64,000 nt of DNA from Allantophomopsis cytisporea (taxonomy: Eukaryota > Ascomycota > Leotiomycetes > Phacidiales > Phacidiaceae), in contig CP103020.1 of the NCBI GenBank assembly GCA_024752435.1, positions 992,001 through 1,056,000 of the forward strand, read 5' to 3'. Positions within the stretch are counted from its first letter, which is position 1, and every line of letters begins with the position of its first letter. The notes beneath the pieces were generated by a model. The model made no database searches. It was given only the letters and a program-made list of their open reading frames with translations, and had not been told where the DNA came from. Of this stretch, positions 22,465 to 32,523 are shown one piece after another. The position numbers and the translations under genes were made by a program.

Positions 22465-23655
22465 ATGGATCCAACAGCAGAATTACTCCAGTCGTATAAG
22501 GAGCTGAACAGTAGTAACATTGATGTGTTCGATGAAGAGCCAAGTCCACTAGAATTCATGCGCTACGTTGCCCAGAATAGACCATTCGTTATAAGAGGTG
22601 GAGCATCGAAATGGAAAGCGACAAAAAGCTGGAATGCTGCCTATCTCAAGGAAGTACTCAAGGATGAACATGTAAATGTTGCTGTTACGCCGTACGGGTA
22701 TGTTCGAAGTGCATACCAATGAAACCCCCACAATAGAAGGAAAGATACTGACTAAATAGAAACGCTGATTCACCAACCTCCTCTGACGGCAAGCTCATGT
22801 TTGTGAAGCCCTGGGAGGAAGAGCAGTCTTTTCCAGAGTTTCTTGATTATTTGATCAACCAAGAATTAACAGCTTCGAGTGGGGAGGTACGATACGCTCA
22901 AACACGTGAGTCAAAGATATTGATTGCTCTGAATTCCAGCGTGACTTATATTTGACAGAGAATGACAATCTTCGGGGGGAATATGCATCGATCTTCTGTG
23001 ATGTGGAAAAGGACATTGCCTGGGCAAGAATAGCTCTTCAACAGAAACCTGACGCTATAAATATGTGGATTGGGAACTCTAGGAGCGTGACAGCTTTGCA
23101 CAAGGATAACTACGAAAATATCTATTGTCAGATTATAGGGACAAAGCACTTTGTACTTCTACCCCCATTGGCTTTCCCTGGAATTGGAGAACGGACTCTA
23201 CAAGCTGCATCATATGAACGTCATGATGATGGCAGTCTGAAGATACGGGAGGAGGATGATCATGTGCCATTTGCAACGTGGGATCCTGATACTCCAGCCG
23301 AGAGGGGGACAGAATATTCGCATCTCTGTGAGCCAATAAGAGTAGATCTGACAGCTGGAGATATGATGTATTTGCCTGCAATGTGGTAGGATGGAGTTTC
23401 CGATCTGTTTAAGAACAAGAAGCTAAACTTTGGACAGGTATCATAAAGTATCACAATCATGTTCAGAAGGCTTGTGCTGCGCAGTTAATTATTGGTTTGT
23501 CCTCCCTCAAAATATCCGTACTTACAGTGGACTGACAATCTAGGTATGATATGGAATTTGCAGGCTCGTTCTATCCGTTGTGTTCATATGTACGAAGCTC
23601 TACGTTAGCTTCAAACGAGCGAGTTGCCAATGGAGAGAGGAGAAATGGCGCATGA
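22465..23655 (+). CDS. JmjC (cupin-8) hydroxylase, JMJD7-like
   Basis: Fe(II)/2-oxoglutarate-dependent oxygenase of the JMJD7 type, whose characterised animal member hydroxylates a lysine in DRG GTPases; that role here is by analogy. Exons 22465..22697, 22760..22905, 22959..23385, 23438..23494, 23544..23655 give 324 residues, close to the usual length. The N terminus contains PLEFMRYVAQNRPFVIRGGA, the typical opening of this family. The iron triad is visible: His174 and Asp176 in VTALHKDNYENIYCQIIG, and His271 in WYHKVSQS, whose codons span an intron. KHFVLLPP (about residues 190-197) supplies the 2-oxoglutarate-binding lysine region. The gene ends 43 bp from the stop of DNA ligase IV, which comes from the other strand. 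Confidence 0.88.
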
Positions 23656-23698
23656 AAAGAAGCCTCGATAGAATAGATGTAGTTGGCTCTAAAGAATA

Positions 23699-26600
23699 CT
23701 AGCCTACTGGTGCATATCTCTCTTCATCAAGTAAGGTCATTTCATCCCAGCTCTGCTCAACCCACTGCGTAGTAACGAGACGCGGTAGGTGTTTCTTTTT
23801 TGATATTTTCTGTCGTAAGAGTTTTAGATGAGGCAGATCGCCCGTGTGAAAGTTGACCACGATGTGTGTGATAGTGTCATCTTCGATGTCTGAAGCTAGC
23901 TTGCCGGATCCAAATTGTACAAGATTTCCAGCCAATCTTACCGATAACTGCTCTGTATTGTACTTAGTTGACAATTCCCCGGTGAGCTCAAACTTTCTCC
24001 ACAAGAGGACGCGGCAGCCATGGAACAGACGCCCGTGGGTATTGCTCAAGGAAACATCCCAATCTTGGAGCGTTTGTAGAGGGTCCTTACTCAAGGAAAG
24101 CTCTTCTGGTTTTGGCATCTCGCCGAGAATTTGTTTGAGTTCCTCAGAAGATACGCTTCTCGCATAGCTGTCGTGAAACTGATCAACCGAGGACTCGGCA
24201 ATATCTTGGAAAGCCTCTGTGATATGAAATAAGTGCACCGGCTCGAATGGGAGTATGTAACGTGGTCGACTTTGGTCCTCCTCTGCCGTCTTTATGCAAT
24301 CGAAAATCCAAGTTGGTCTGACAATGTTGGTCTGGCCTGCCTTGACTAATGATGCTACTTTAACCAGCCTCTTGTCCGCTACACAAATAATATCCGATGC
24401 TGCCGTAGGGCTTTGGAAAAGTTTGCCACCATTGACCTTAACAATTTGCTCAAGCTCTGCTTTTGTTCTGACTACCGGCTTCGTTGAAGGACTCATAATG
24501 CAAAAGTTCAGCCCATCGAAAACCTGGGTAACAGGGCCTGCATATGGTGTTTTTATGTTATTCTCGTTTCCAGCAATAACATTTTCCTTTTTAAGACGTT
24601 TGGTAGCTTTTCTTCTTGTCTCAACCTTGAAGTCCTTATCCTTGGACTCTTCATAAACCCGGTTCTTCAGATCGATGAACTCTTGGATAGATAATGCGGT
24701 CTCCCACGACCGATCCATGCGTAATCTCTTGAAGCGTGGAAATCTCAAAGTAAAGCCAGTACGGAACTGATCTGAGTTGCCCACCGATGCCGCTTTGACG
24801 GAAACCACCAGTGAATCACATGGTCTGATCCATACATCTGGGCGCTCATATTGGAGTTGTCCACCACCTAATTCTATGTACTCGACAGGAGGATTTTTGG
24901 TATCCCAATCAATCCACTTCCCTTCTGTATAATGTCGAATATTGGCGTAGTCTTCAGCTCTTAAGCCGCCCCCGACTTTGAAGAATGAAAAACACTTCAT
25001 TGGGTTCGCCCCTTTTTGGATTTGGTTTTTGTCCACACGAAGACCACATAAGAAGCTCGACAATCTGCCACCGCGATGCCCGGAACCATAGTAGCCACCA
25101 ATAATGACACAATCAAGGGATTCGCCAAACTCGGTCATATACTCTGGTTTGACTTTCATCCAGTCGTCGTTGCGACTATTAAGTCTGTAGATGGAACGTG
25201 GGTTCTAATCAACAATCAGTAACCAACCTCCGACCGGAGCACAAAAAGAGAAACAAACAAACCTTTAGGACTAAACCTTCCGAGGCTTCAGCGACGACCT
25301 TGCGAAGCAGTGGTTCAATGGCATCCACAGAACGAGCACTATCATACGTATGAATTTCCATCCTGCGATGAACATCTGTGATGCTTCGCTCAAGTGCTTT
25401 GCGTCGATCGCGGAGGGTGTAACGAGTCAGAGGCTGATCATTGAGGAACAGAATATCGAACACCCGAAACAGAGGTCTTTGTCCTGTAGAAAATGGGTTG
25501 CGTTGCTCTGAAAGTGCTGCGGTTTTTAATGTGCCAAATGGCACTATACAGTCACTCTCAGGATCCCAGGTGATCATTTCACCGTCAAGTATTATATTCC
25601 GCACACCGCTATCGAAGGCAGTGGAGATGTGGCGCGTCAATGCTGAGCTTTCGTCCTGAAAACTGCTTCCATACAGGTAAGTGTAATCCTTAGCCTTACG
25701 AGACCAGAATCCGAACCGCTTTCCTCCTGGGCTGTTGTTATCCTCCATCATATGGAGCTGCATTCTTTCGCCGTCCAACTTTTCTTCAATCCTGTTGTCT
25801 CATCAGCATATGCTAGCTATTGTAGCCGCAAGGTCGATTTACCAGAACTCATTATCTTCTTCTGTTGGTCGCATCAAATCCACCATTTTCTGAAGTGAAT
25901 GCATCTGAAATTGTGCCAACTGCGGCTGAAAACATTGCATCAAAGTGATCCCCGCTTCGTCCCCTTCTAAGCGTATTGTCGGGTCGTAAAGCTCCCAACA
26001 TACCCGCCGCAGATTTGAGGATACGTTATATAACGCATCTCCATCAGGATGAAATAAGTCCAGAAATGTTTTCTCAGTAGCACCGACCTAAAAAGTAAAT
26101 TGTCAATTAGATATAGCTATGACATTATCTAAGGTATGCGCAAGTGTGTTGTCTGATAGAAACGTTCTTGACTTACCTTCATCTGACGCAGAATGATCCG
26201 AACGAGCCACATCAGCTCATGGGCATTCATCTGCTTGTAGAAGATCTCAAAGATGGGTAGCTGTTGTTCTTCTTTCTGAGCTGCGCTGAGCTTATCCAGA
26301 AGCTCATTTACTTCGGAAATTCTCATCGTGCCGGGAGTAGAACGCATGGGTCGTTTCGAAATGACTTCGTAACATCGACCCGCAAAATCACCCGCCATTC
26401 TGCTGGCTGTTGTTTGACCGGGCAACTTCCAGTTGAGGAGGTTGTAGCCATCCTCGGAATCCTTATCGATTCGCATAAGCTTGACCAAGAGCTTGCCAAT
26501 TGCTTTCTCTTTGAGTCCATACATGGCCCGATCTCGATCTTTCTCGGGAATAATGAGACGTAAGGCGGGATAAAAATCGTTACCCACTTCTTTTCGCCAT

Positions 26601-26957
26601 CTTGACATAAAAGTTTCTATGATGGACCTACGAATTTCATGAGGAGATAAATTGCTCGGTCCATGCGGCCCTCTCTTCGCACGAGAAATCGATGGACCCG
26701 TTGGTTTCTTCTTATTTTCAATGAGTGGGTTGAAGAGGGAAGTATAAAGCTCATGGAATGCAAGTGTCTGCGAGTGATTGTGTGGGCGATTTGGGTATCT
26801 AGAGCATCAATAACGTGATCATTGTCAACTCAATACGGGCTTTGACTTACTTGGCATCGAGCTCTTCTATGCTGACGGGACCATGTCCATACATCAACCT
26901 ATCCTCTTCACGAGCTTGTGCATCTGGCACTCTGGCAGATCTTTGACTTTGAGTCAT
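23699..26957 (-). CDS. LIG4: DNA ligase IV (non-homologous end joining)
   Basis: ATP-dependent nuclear ligase that seals double-strand breaks with its XRCC4/Lif1 partner. Exons in order of translation: 26957..26851, 26798..26177, 26087..25843, 25791..25263, 25204..23699; 1002 residues, normal for fungal LIG4. Domains in order: N-terminal DNA-binding domain (to about 300); nucleotidyltransferase with EEKLDGERMQLH, where Lys329 is the AMP acceptor; ILDGEMITWD (motif III); EGLVLK (496-501, motif IV); WMKVKPEY (516-523, motif V); an OB fold with a WIRPCDSLVVSVKAA segment; then two BRCT domains (roughly 735-830 and 895-1000) with IVRPTWIFDCI and LVTTQWVEQSW tryptophans, the Lif1-binding region between them. 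All splice sites keep frame across recognised motifs. The start ATG gives MTQSQRSARVPDAQ and has no upstream in-frame competitor that I could support. Confidence 0.95.
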
Positions 26958-28062
26958 TTCGTCAACGTGTTTCCGACTCCAGGGGTCTGGTGGTCAATAG
27001 TATGTGATAGATTTGCCGCAGAATTTCCTGCCCTGCTGCACATATTCCAGTGAAGAGCAGGTTCGAAAGAGAAAATCCTCAAGGATTGTGAACAACTTGA
27101 GTTGATGATGAAATCTGTAGATCCAGAATGCAGTAGGAAAGTGTAAACACAAGAAAAGCTCGGTCATAAATACAAGTGCCAAAACACATTACAGTATGGT
27201 GATATACAATATGTTTGTTCTAGGCAGAAGCGACTACCAGAATAGGTACCTATGCAAATAAGGTGAGGTAGGTAGGTAGGTAAGGTAAGGTACCTTACTG
27301 ACGAACATAACTCATTCAGCCTTGCATGTATGTATCCATAGAGGTACCTAGGTAGTGAAATGGCTATGAATGGTACCTTACTTTAAGACGCACATAGAGA
27401 GATTTGTCCCAGAACACTCATACAAGAAGATACATAAAGAAAAATGCGAAACTTTATCCTAATACTTTTTTATGCATATATTGTTAGATACATATGTTAA
27501 TTTGCTAAGTAAGCACGCTCATTGCGTCTAAACGCACAACACCTGGGTACAATACCTACCTACCTTGCTTACGCACGTGCCCTCATCATAAAAGGTACCT
27601 ACGGTAATACTTGTCATGCAATATGGTGATATGTGGGTATTGGCCAGCGCAGTCGGTCAGCGCAGTATGTACCTATGTCTGTCTACCTAAGGTACCAAGG
27701 TACATACGTACAGTAGGTAGGTTTCTATGGGGTTTCAGCCTCGTACCTAGGATGCTGGTCTGCTAGTATTGAATCCACATCCCCATGCTTCCGTCTTACT
27801 TTATGCGCCCAAATACTAAACAAACTTATCTCTCCCCCCCGTATCACGCTGTCTCTCTTCCTTTCTCCTCTTCTCCCTTCGCCCTTTTCTGTCTCCCATT
27901 GTCTTGTATACTCTCATGCTCTTCCGCGATGAGAATTTATGATCCTGCCGCCGCCAATATATTGAGCCCTTCTCTAGGACTTATCGCATATATGACTCTT
28001 AGTTTCACTACCGCAATCGACCCCGTCAGCCCTGGCTGCTACTACTTGTCTCGATTCGATCC
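26958..28062. other. Divergent intergenic region with short palindromic tracts
   Basis: About 1.1 kb between LIG4 and the EH-domain gene. Notable are dense arrays of AGGTAGGTAAGGTACCTTAC-like sequence (27255-27310, 27545-27610, 27665-27740) made of GGTACC, CCTAGG, TACGTA and GGTAAGG units. Pyrimidine-rich sequence precedes the ATG at 28063 (27830-27900), typical of fungal 5' leaders. A frame of 102 codons at 27785-28093 overlaps the next gene's start out of frame and is probably leader sequence. Confidence 0.55.
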
Positions 28063-29739
28063 ATGCCTTCCGAAGGCCATTCTTACAGCGTAAATCGCAG
28101 CTCGCGCTCTGCTAGTGATGCAGCTCTGAAAGGTGCTTCTTTGGCTTTTGCAAAGCAAGCACCTCCAAAGCCGGCCAAGCCGAATACATACAATGGCAGT
28201 AATGGAGCCCTTGCAGCAGCCACGAAAGTGGGCCCTACAAACAATCGCCTACAGATACACAAGGAGCAGCCTTCAATACAGCTACGGCCTCAATCGCAGT
28301 CCTTATTAGCAGCAAATATCGCAGCCTCTAGATCTCCTTCAGTGAGTCCCAGACATACAGGCTCCCAGGATACGAGGCCACGAACACCATTCGCACCGAT
28401 TTCCAAGAGACGCAGCACCTCTGCACTAAGTCGAAGTTCAAGTGTGTCCAGTGCAGCATCTTCCGCAAAAAGACACGCCGAGCAAGTTTCGCAAGGTCAT
28501 TCTCGCAGGAGAGGAATTTCAACTCCGAAAGTTTGTCTAGATGGGCAGGATGGACTATTGGATGTCCAATCCACTCCTTCAACAAATGCTCTCATCGGAC
28601 TTTTTGAGAAAGGAGCTCCCAAGAAAGCTATCCCTCCTGATGATACACGAGTGAACGTAACACACACCAGCCCAGCAAAACGAACACCACCTGAGATAAA
28701 ATCACCAAAACCAATAAGACTTTCTGGAACTTTCAGACCGGAAGAGAACAAGGTTAGCAAGGGGCTATCAGGCTGGCCTGAATCGCGCCCTAAGCCCAGC
28801 ACGTTAAGTTCACCTCAAGCAGCAGATCGTGACAATTTTCAAGGGGCTAGAAGAAATGAGCAAGATGGACTCTCATCATCCGGTGATTCATTTGTTTCAG
28901 CGTCGGATCAGCAAGAAATAGCGAAGCCACGACATAGTATGCAAGCGGCTGTAGCATCTAGATCATCGGGCCACGAATCGGAAAGGTCAACCACGTCTGT
29001 ACAAAAGTTACCAGTACGGTCATCTACAAAGAGAGCAATCACTCCGCATATGACTGGCGACTCCCTTGCAAATGCGATTGTCGCTTCTTCGCTGGCATCT
29101 TCTCGAGCAGCATCGCCGGCAAAAGCCTTGAACCCCCCTCCAGTGCCAGCTCCCCGAAGACACAAACACTCTTTCTTCTCATATCAGCCAGCACACAATA
29201 CACGGACCCCTAGTCCAGTGAGAGGTCTCAAGCGACATACCATGAGGAAAACACCACAGTCGGATGATGAGGAGGAGTCTTCACATCGTCGTGGACACAA
29301 GAATCTGGTCAAGAAGCATCCCCATAAGCACCATGAAGGAGATCGCAAGCGTTGGCGAGACGAAATTACGGAGCGTGAACGGAAGCGTTATCTTGCGGTT
29401 TGGGCATCAAACAAGGGTGTCCATACCAACAATGCTAGAGTCAACAATCATGCATCGATGGATATTCCAGGTGCGGATCTGGATGCTGAAGCGGTTTGTA
29501 ACCTTGTTGTGAGAGACGTATTTTCTCGAAGTAGGCTAGGGGAGGATGTTCTCGGGGAAGTCTATGACCTTGTGAATCGCGACGACAGCGGCGGCCTAAC
29601 GCGAGAAGAATTCGTTGTAGGTCTCTGGCTAATCGATCAAAGGCTGAAAGGTAGGAAGTTACCAATAAAGGTTTCACCAAGTGTCTGGGAGAGTGTTGCA
29701 GGAAGAGGCACATGGAAAGTCCCCCGATATCGACGATAA
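28063..29739 (+). CDS. EH-domain protein, IRS4/TAX4-like
   Basis: Single-exon gene of 558 residues resembling yeast Irs4/Tax4, which regulate phosphoinositide levels through the phosphatase Inp51 and affect cell wall signalling and autophagy. The first 400 residues are low-complexity, rich in Ser, Pro, Ala and Lys, with many SP and TP sites and a polyproline run (PPPVPAPRR). A His/Lys/Arg stretch follows (HPHKHHEGDRKRWRDEITER). The C-terminal EH domain is clear: LVVRDVFSRSRLGEDVLGEV, YDLVNRDDSGGLTREEF (an EF-hand-like loop, about residues 503-519) and VVGLWLIDQRLKGRKLP. EH domains bind NPF motifs. Start chosen at the ATG at 28063 because the frame opens there after a pyrimidine-rich leader. 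Confidence 0.85.
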   Translation: MPSEGHSYSVNRSSRSASDAALKGASLAFAKQAPPKPAKPNTYNGSNGALAAATKVGPTNNRLQIHKEQPSIQLRPQSQSLLAANIAASRSPSVSPRHTGSQDTRPRTPFAPISKRRSTSALSRSSSVSSAASSAKRHAEQVSQGHSRRRGISTPKVCLDGQDGLLDVQSTPSTNALIGLFEKGAPKKAIPPDDTRVNVTHTSPAKRTPPEIKSPKPIRLSGTFRPEENKVSKGLSGWPESRPKPSTLSSPQAADRDNFQGARRNEQDGLSSSGDSFVSASDQQEIAKPRHSMQAAVASRSSGHESERSTTSVQKLPVRSSTKRAITPHMTGDSLANAIVASSLASSRAASPAKALNPPPVPAPRRHKHSFFSYQPAHNTRTPSPVRGLKRHTMRKTPQSDDEEESSHRRGHKNLVKKHPHKHHEGDRKRWRDEITERERKRYLAVWASNKGVHTNNARVNNHASMDIPGADLDAEAVCNLVVRDVFSRSRLGEDVLGEVYDLVNRDDSGGLTREEFVVGLWLIDQRLKGRKLPIKVSPSVWESVAGRGTWKVPRYRR

Positions 29740-30281
29740 GAAGAGTCAGATCAATGGATAAAAAAGATCGGTGGCCACAGTCAACAGCCTGTGTATATTG
29801 TGTTTAGCGATAAAGCGTAAAATACCCCTTGATAGAGAATTAGATAAATCAAATAAGTCAATATCATATATTGCATTCAAGTCTACTCTGAATTCTCAGT
29901 GATGCATGGAATCGTTTAATTCGGTAATTCTACACAAGTTCAAGTATACTTACTTACTTTAGTTCAGAGGGTGAAGTCTATGTCAGAGAAATCTAGCATT
30001 AATTGTCATCTCTTTTTCTTTCTTTTTGGGATACACTAGACTATGAAGGGAGAGGAAATATATGTGATAATCGATCTGATAGAGAGGAAACTCGTGGTCT
30101 ATGAATAGCAAATATCATTTCTGCATAAAATTATGAAAGGCGGTCAGAACCACTAGCTCAAGCTAATCACAAAAAGTTCCCGCCGCGAAAAGTTGCTAGA
30201 GAAGCTCGAATTCCCGCTTTGCGCGCAAACCTCTTAAACAATTCTTTAACACCAACCACTGATTCACAACAGATCGCCACG
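29740..30281. other. Intergenic region
   Basis: About 540 bp of AT-rich 3'-flank followed by the EBP2 leader, which contains GCGCGCAAACC-type sequence near 30220. No gene seen. Confidence 0.5.
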
Positions 30282-31518
30282 ATGGTTACCAAGAGCAAAC
30301 TTAAGATGGCGCTGGTCGCTGACAAGAATGTAGACTTCAAGAAGGAGCACCAGAAGAAAATGGCAAAGAAGGCGCGAAAAGAACAAAAGAACAAGAAACC
30401 TCAGGAAGACTGGGAGGATGTTAATAGCGATGGCTCTGATGATGAAGAGGGTGAAGATGAGGACGAGAGTATGGACGAGGCTCCACGAAAGGTAGCGAAC
30501 AACCTTTAAACTATATATGCTGAACGTATTATTAACAGTTCGCAGATCGATTTTGCCGGTATCGATGATAGCGATAGCGATAGTGAAGAAGAAGAAGACG
30601 AGGAAGGTCTCGCGGAACTCGCAGAGATGGAGGCAGCTGAACTAGCTGAGGCTTCGGACGAGGAGGATATTCCAGTTTCGGATCTTGAGGATCTTGACGA
30701 CGAAGAGAAAGAGGACATGATTCCACACCAACGCCTCACGATCAACAACACCACTGCTCTCACTGCCGCTCTCAAGCGTATCGCCCTTCCAGTCAGCAAG
30801 ATGCCATTCTCTGAATATCAGACCATTGTCACTTCTGAGCCTGTCATCATCACTGATGTCTCCGATGACTTGAACCGTGAGCTCGCATTCTATGCGCAGT
30901 CATTATCAGCAGTCAAGGAGGCACGCACCAAGCTGAAGGCGGAGGGTGCTCCCTGGAGTCGTCCTACCGACTACTTTGCAGAGATGGTCAAGGCTGATGA
31001 ACACATGGCCAAGATCAAGGCCAAGCTGATCGACGAGGCTGCTGGAAAGAAAGCATCTGCTGAGGCTAGAAAACAGAGAGACTTGAAGAAGTTCGGAAAG
31101 CAAGTACAGGTTGCTAAGATCCAAGAGAGAGACAAGGAAAGAAAGCAAACTATGGAGAAGATCAAGGTCTTGAAGAGAAGTAAGTGCCTGGATCATTTCC
31201 TGCGTACCCTATGAAAATCCCCATAGACTAACAGCTTCAACAGAGAGACAAGGCGGCGATGCACCAACGGAAGCAGGAGAAGCTGACCTCTTCGATGTGG
31301 CCTTGGAGGATGCCACTAAAGACAGCAAGCGCGATCGCCGTGATGCCAAGGGTGGCAACAAGCGTCAAAAGCGCGACGAGAAGTATGGTTATGGCGGCAA
31401 GAAGAGATTTGCAAAGAGTGGTGACGCGCAATCTAGTGGGGACCTGCGAGGATTCTCTAGCAAGAAGATGAAGAACCAGAGACCTGGCAAGGCGAGACGT
31501 GCTGGTGCCAAGAGATAA
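30282..31518 (+). CDS. EBP2: rRNA-processing protein EBP2
   Basis: Nucleolar factor needed for 27S pre-rRNA processing and 60S subunit assembly. Exons 30282..30491, 30546..31179, 31244..31518 give 372 residues. The N terminus is basic (MVTKSKLKMALVADKNVDFK), followed by very acidic tracts (residues about 47-120: EDEDESMDE, DSDSDSEEEEDEEG), as in the family. The conserved core starts at RLTINNTTALTAALKRIALP and runs through FYAQSLSAVKEARTKLKAEG and RPTDYFAEMVKADEHMAKIK. The C terminus is basic: KYGYGGKKRFAKSGDA and QRPGKARRAGAKR, the family's ending. The upstream frame extends only to a non-ATG codon, so the ATG at 30282 is the start. For intron 1, I choose the acceptor ending at 30545 because the nearer AG at 30538 shifts the frame. 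Confidence 0.92.
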
Positions 31519-32523
31519 GACACGACCGCAGTGATAAAGAATGGGCTTTCAAATGGATATGGTGCTTGGGACTATTTGTGCATCGAAGGCGTTGGACGGA
31601 AAATATCAACTTGTTTGTAATGCTAGGGTAGAATTCTATTGCAGTATTCTTCTTTCGAGCAAGACCGTGTTTATGATCTTTCTGGAACTGTCACGACGTC
31701 GCGGTTACTGAGTTGTGATTAAAGAAAAAGAACAAGCAAATGTAGAGGAAAATGTGCAACAACGATATGGATATGGATATCGAAAGAACTTGTTGTCTTG
31801 AGTTTAATTTTGAATGTATACATCAAGGCTAATGTTCCCCCTCATCCTCCTATCCACCCAAATAAGACTACTTCCTGCTAACACGCAACTTCATAATCCA
31901 GGAAACCCTCATAACAGCCCGCTGGAAATGCATTAGACCACCTAAACGAATGCGCCCAAACTAAACACAGAGCCTATACTCCAGAAACAGGAAGGAGCAA
32001 AAGAGCGGGAGCAACAGAACAAAAAAGGAACGATAAATAATAATAAAAATAGAGAAAGAAAGGAGCACAAGCACAGACAGTATTGAAGCCATGCCAGCAA
32101 AAGATCATGTAATGCGGAACCTAGTGGTGTCACACCCATTGAAGTTATGTTTCACACGGTCTATAATCGGCAGAGCTGGTCTGATTTGCTTGACTCGCTA
32201 TCCTCAGGTATAAAAAGGAGATTCGTATGCAGCTGCTGGGTGTCATTTGAAGGCAAAAGCAAAGCAGCGAGATGGTGCTGCAAGGATTGGCTATGGCATC
32301 CTATGGTATCGTAATGTAGCCTGTAAAGTTGAAGCAAAAGCAAAGTTGATCGCAGCACAACGCAACGCAACGCCATGGACTTTTGATAAAGTCGCTCGTA
32401 GATACTTGAAGCACGGCCGAGCAGTCTTCATTGGATTTTCCCCTCAGCAATGCCCATTGTATGACTCGAATGGAAATTCTGACTCGGCTGCTAGAAGTGT
32501 AATGGGCATGAATGCTCCCCGAA
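31519..32523. other. Convergent intergenic region between EBP2 and MUB1
   Basis: About 1 kb of 3'-flank for both genes. Open frames on either strand are short and unlike known families. A-rich and AAGAAA-like stretches near 31730-32060 probably belong to 3' UTRs. Nothing else recognised. Confidence 0.5.
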
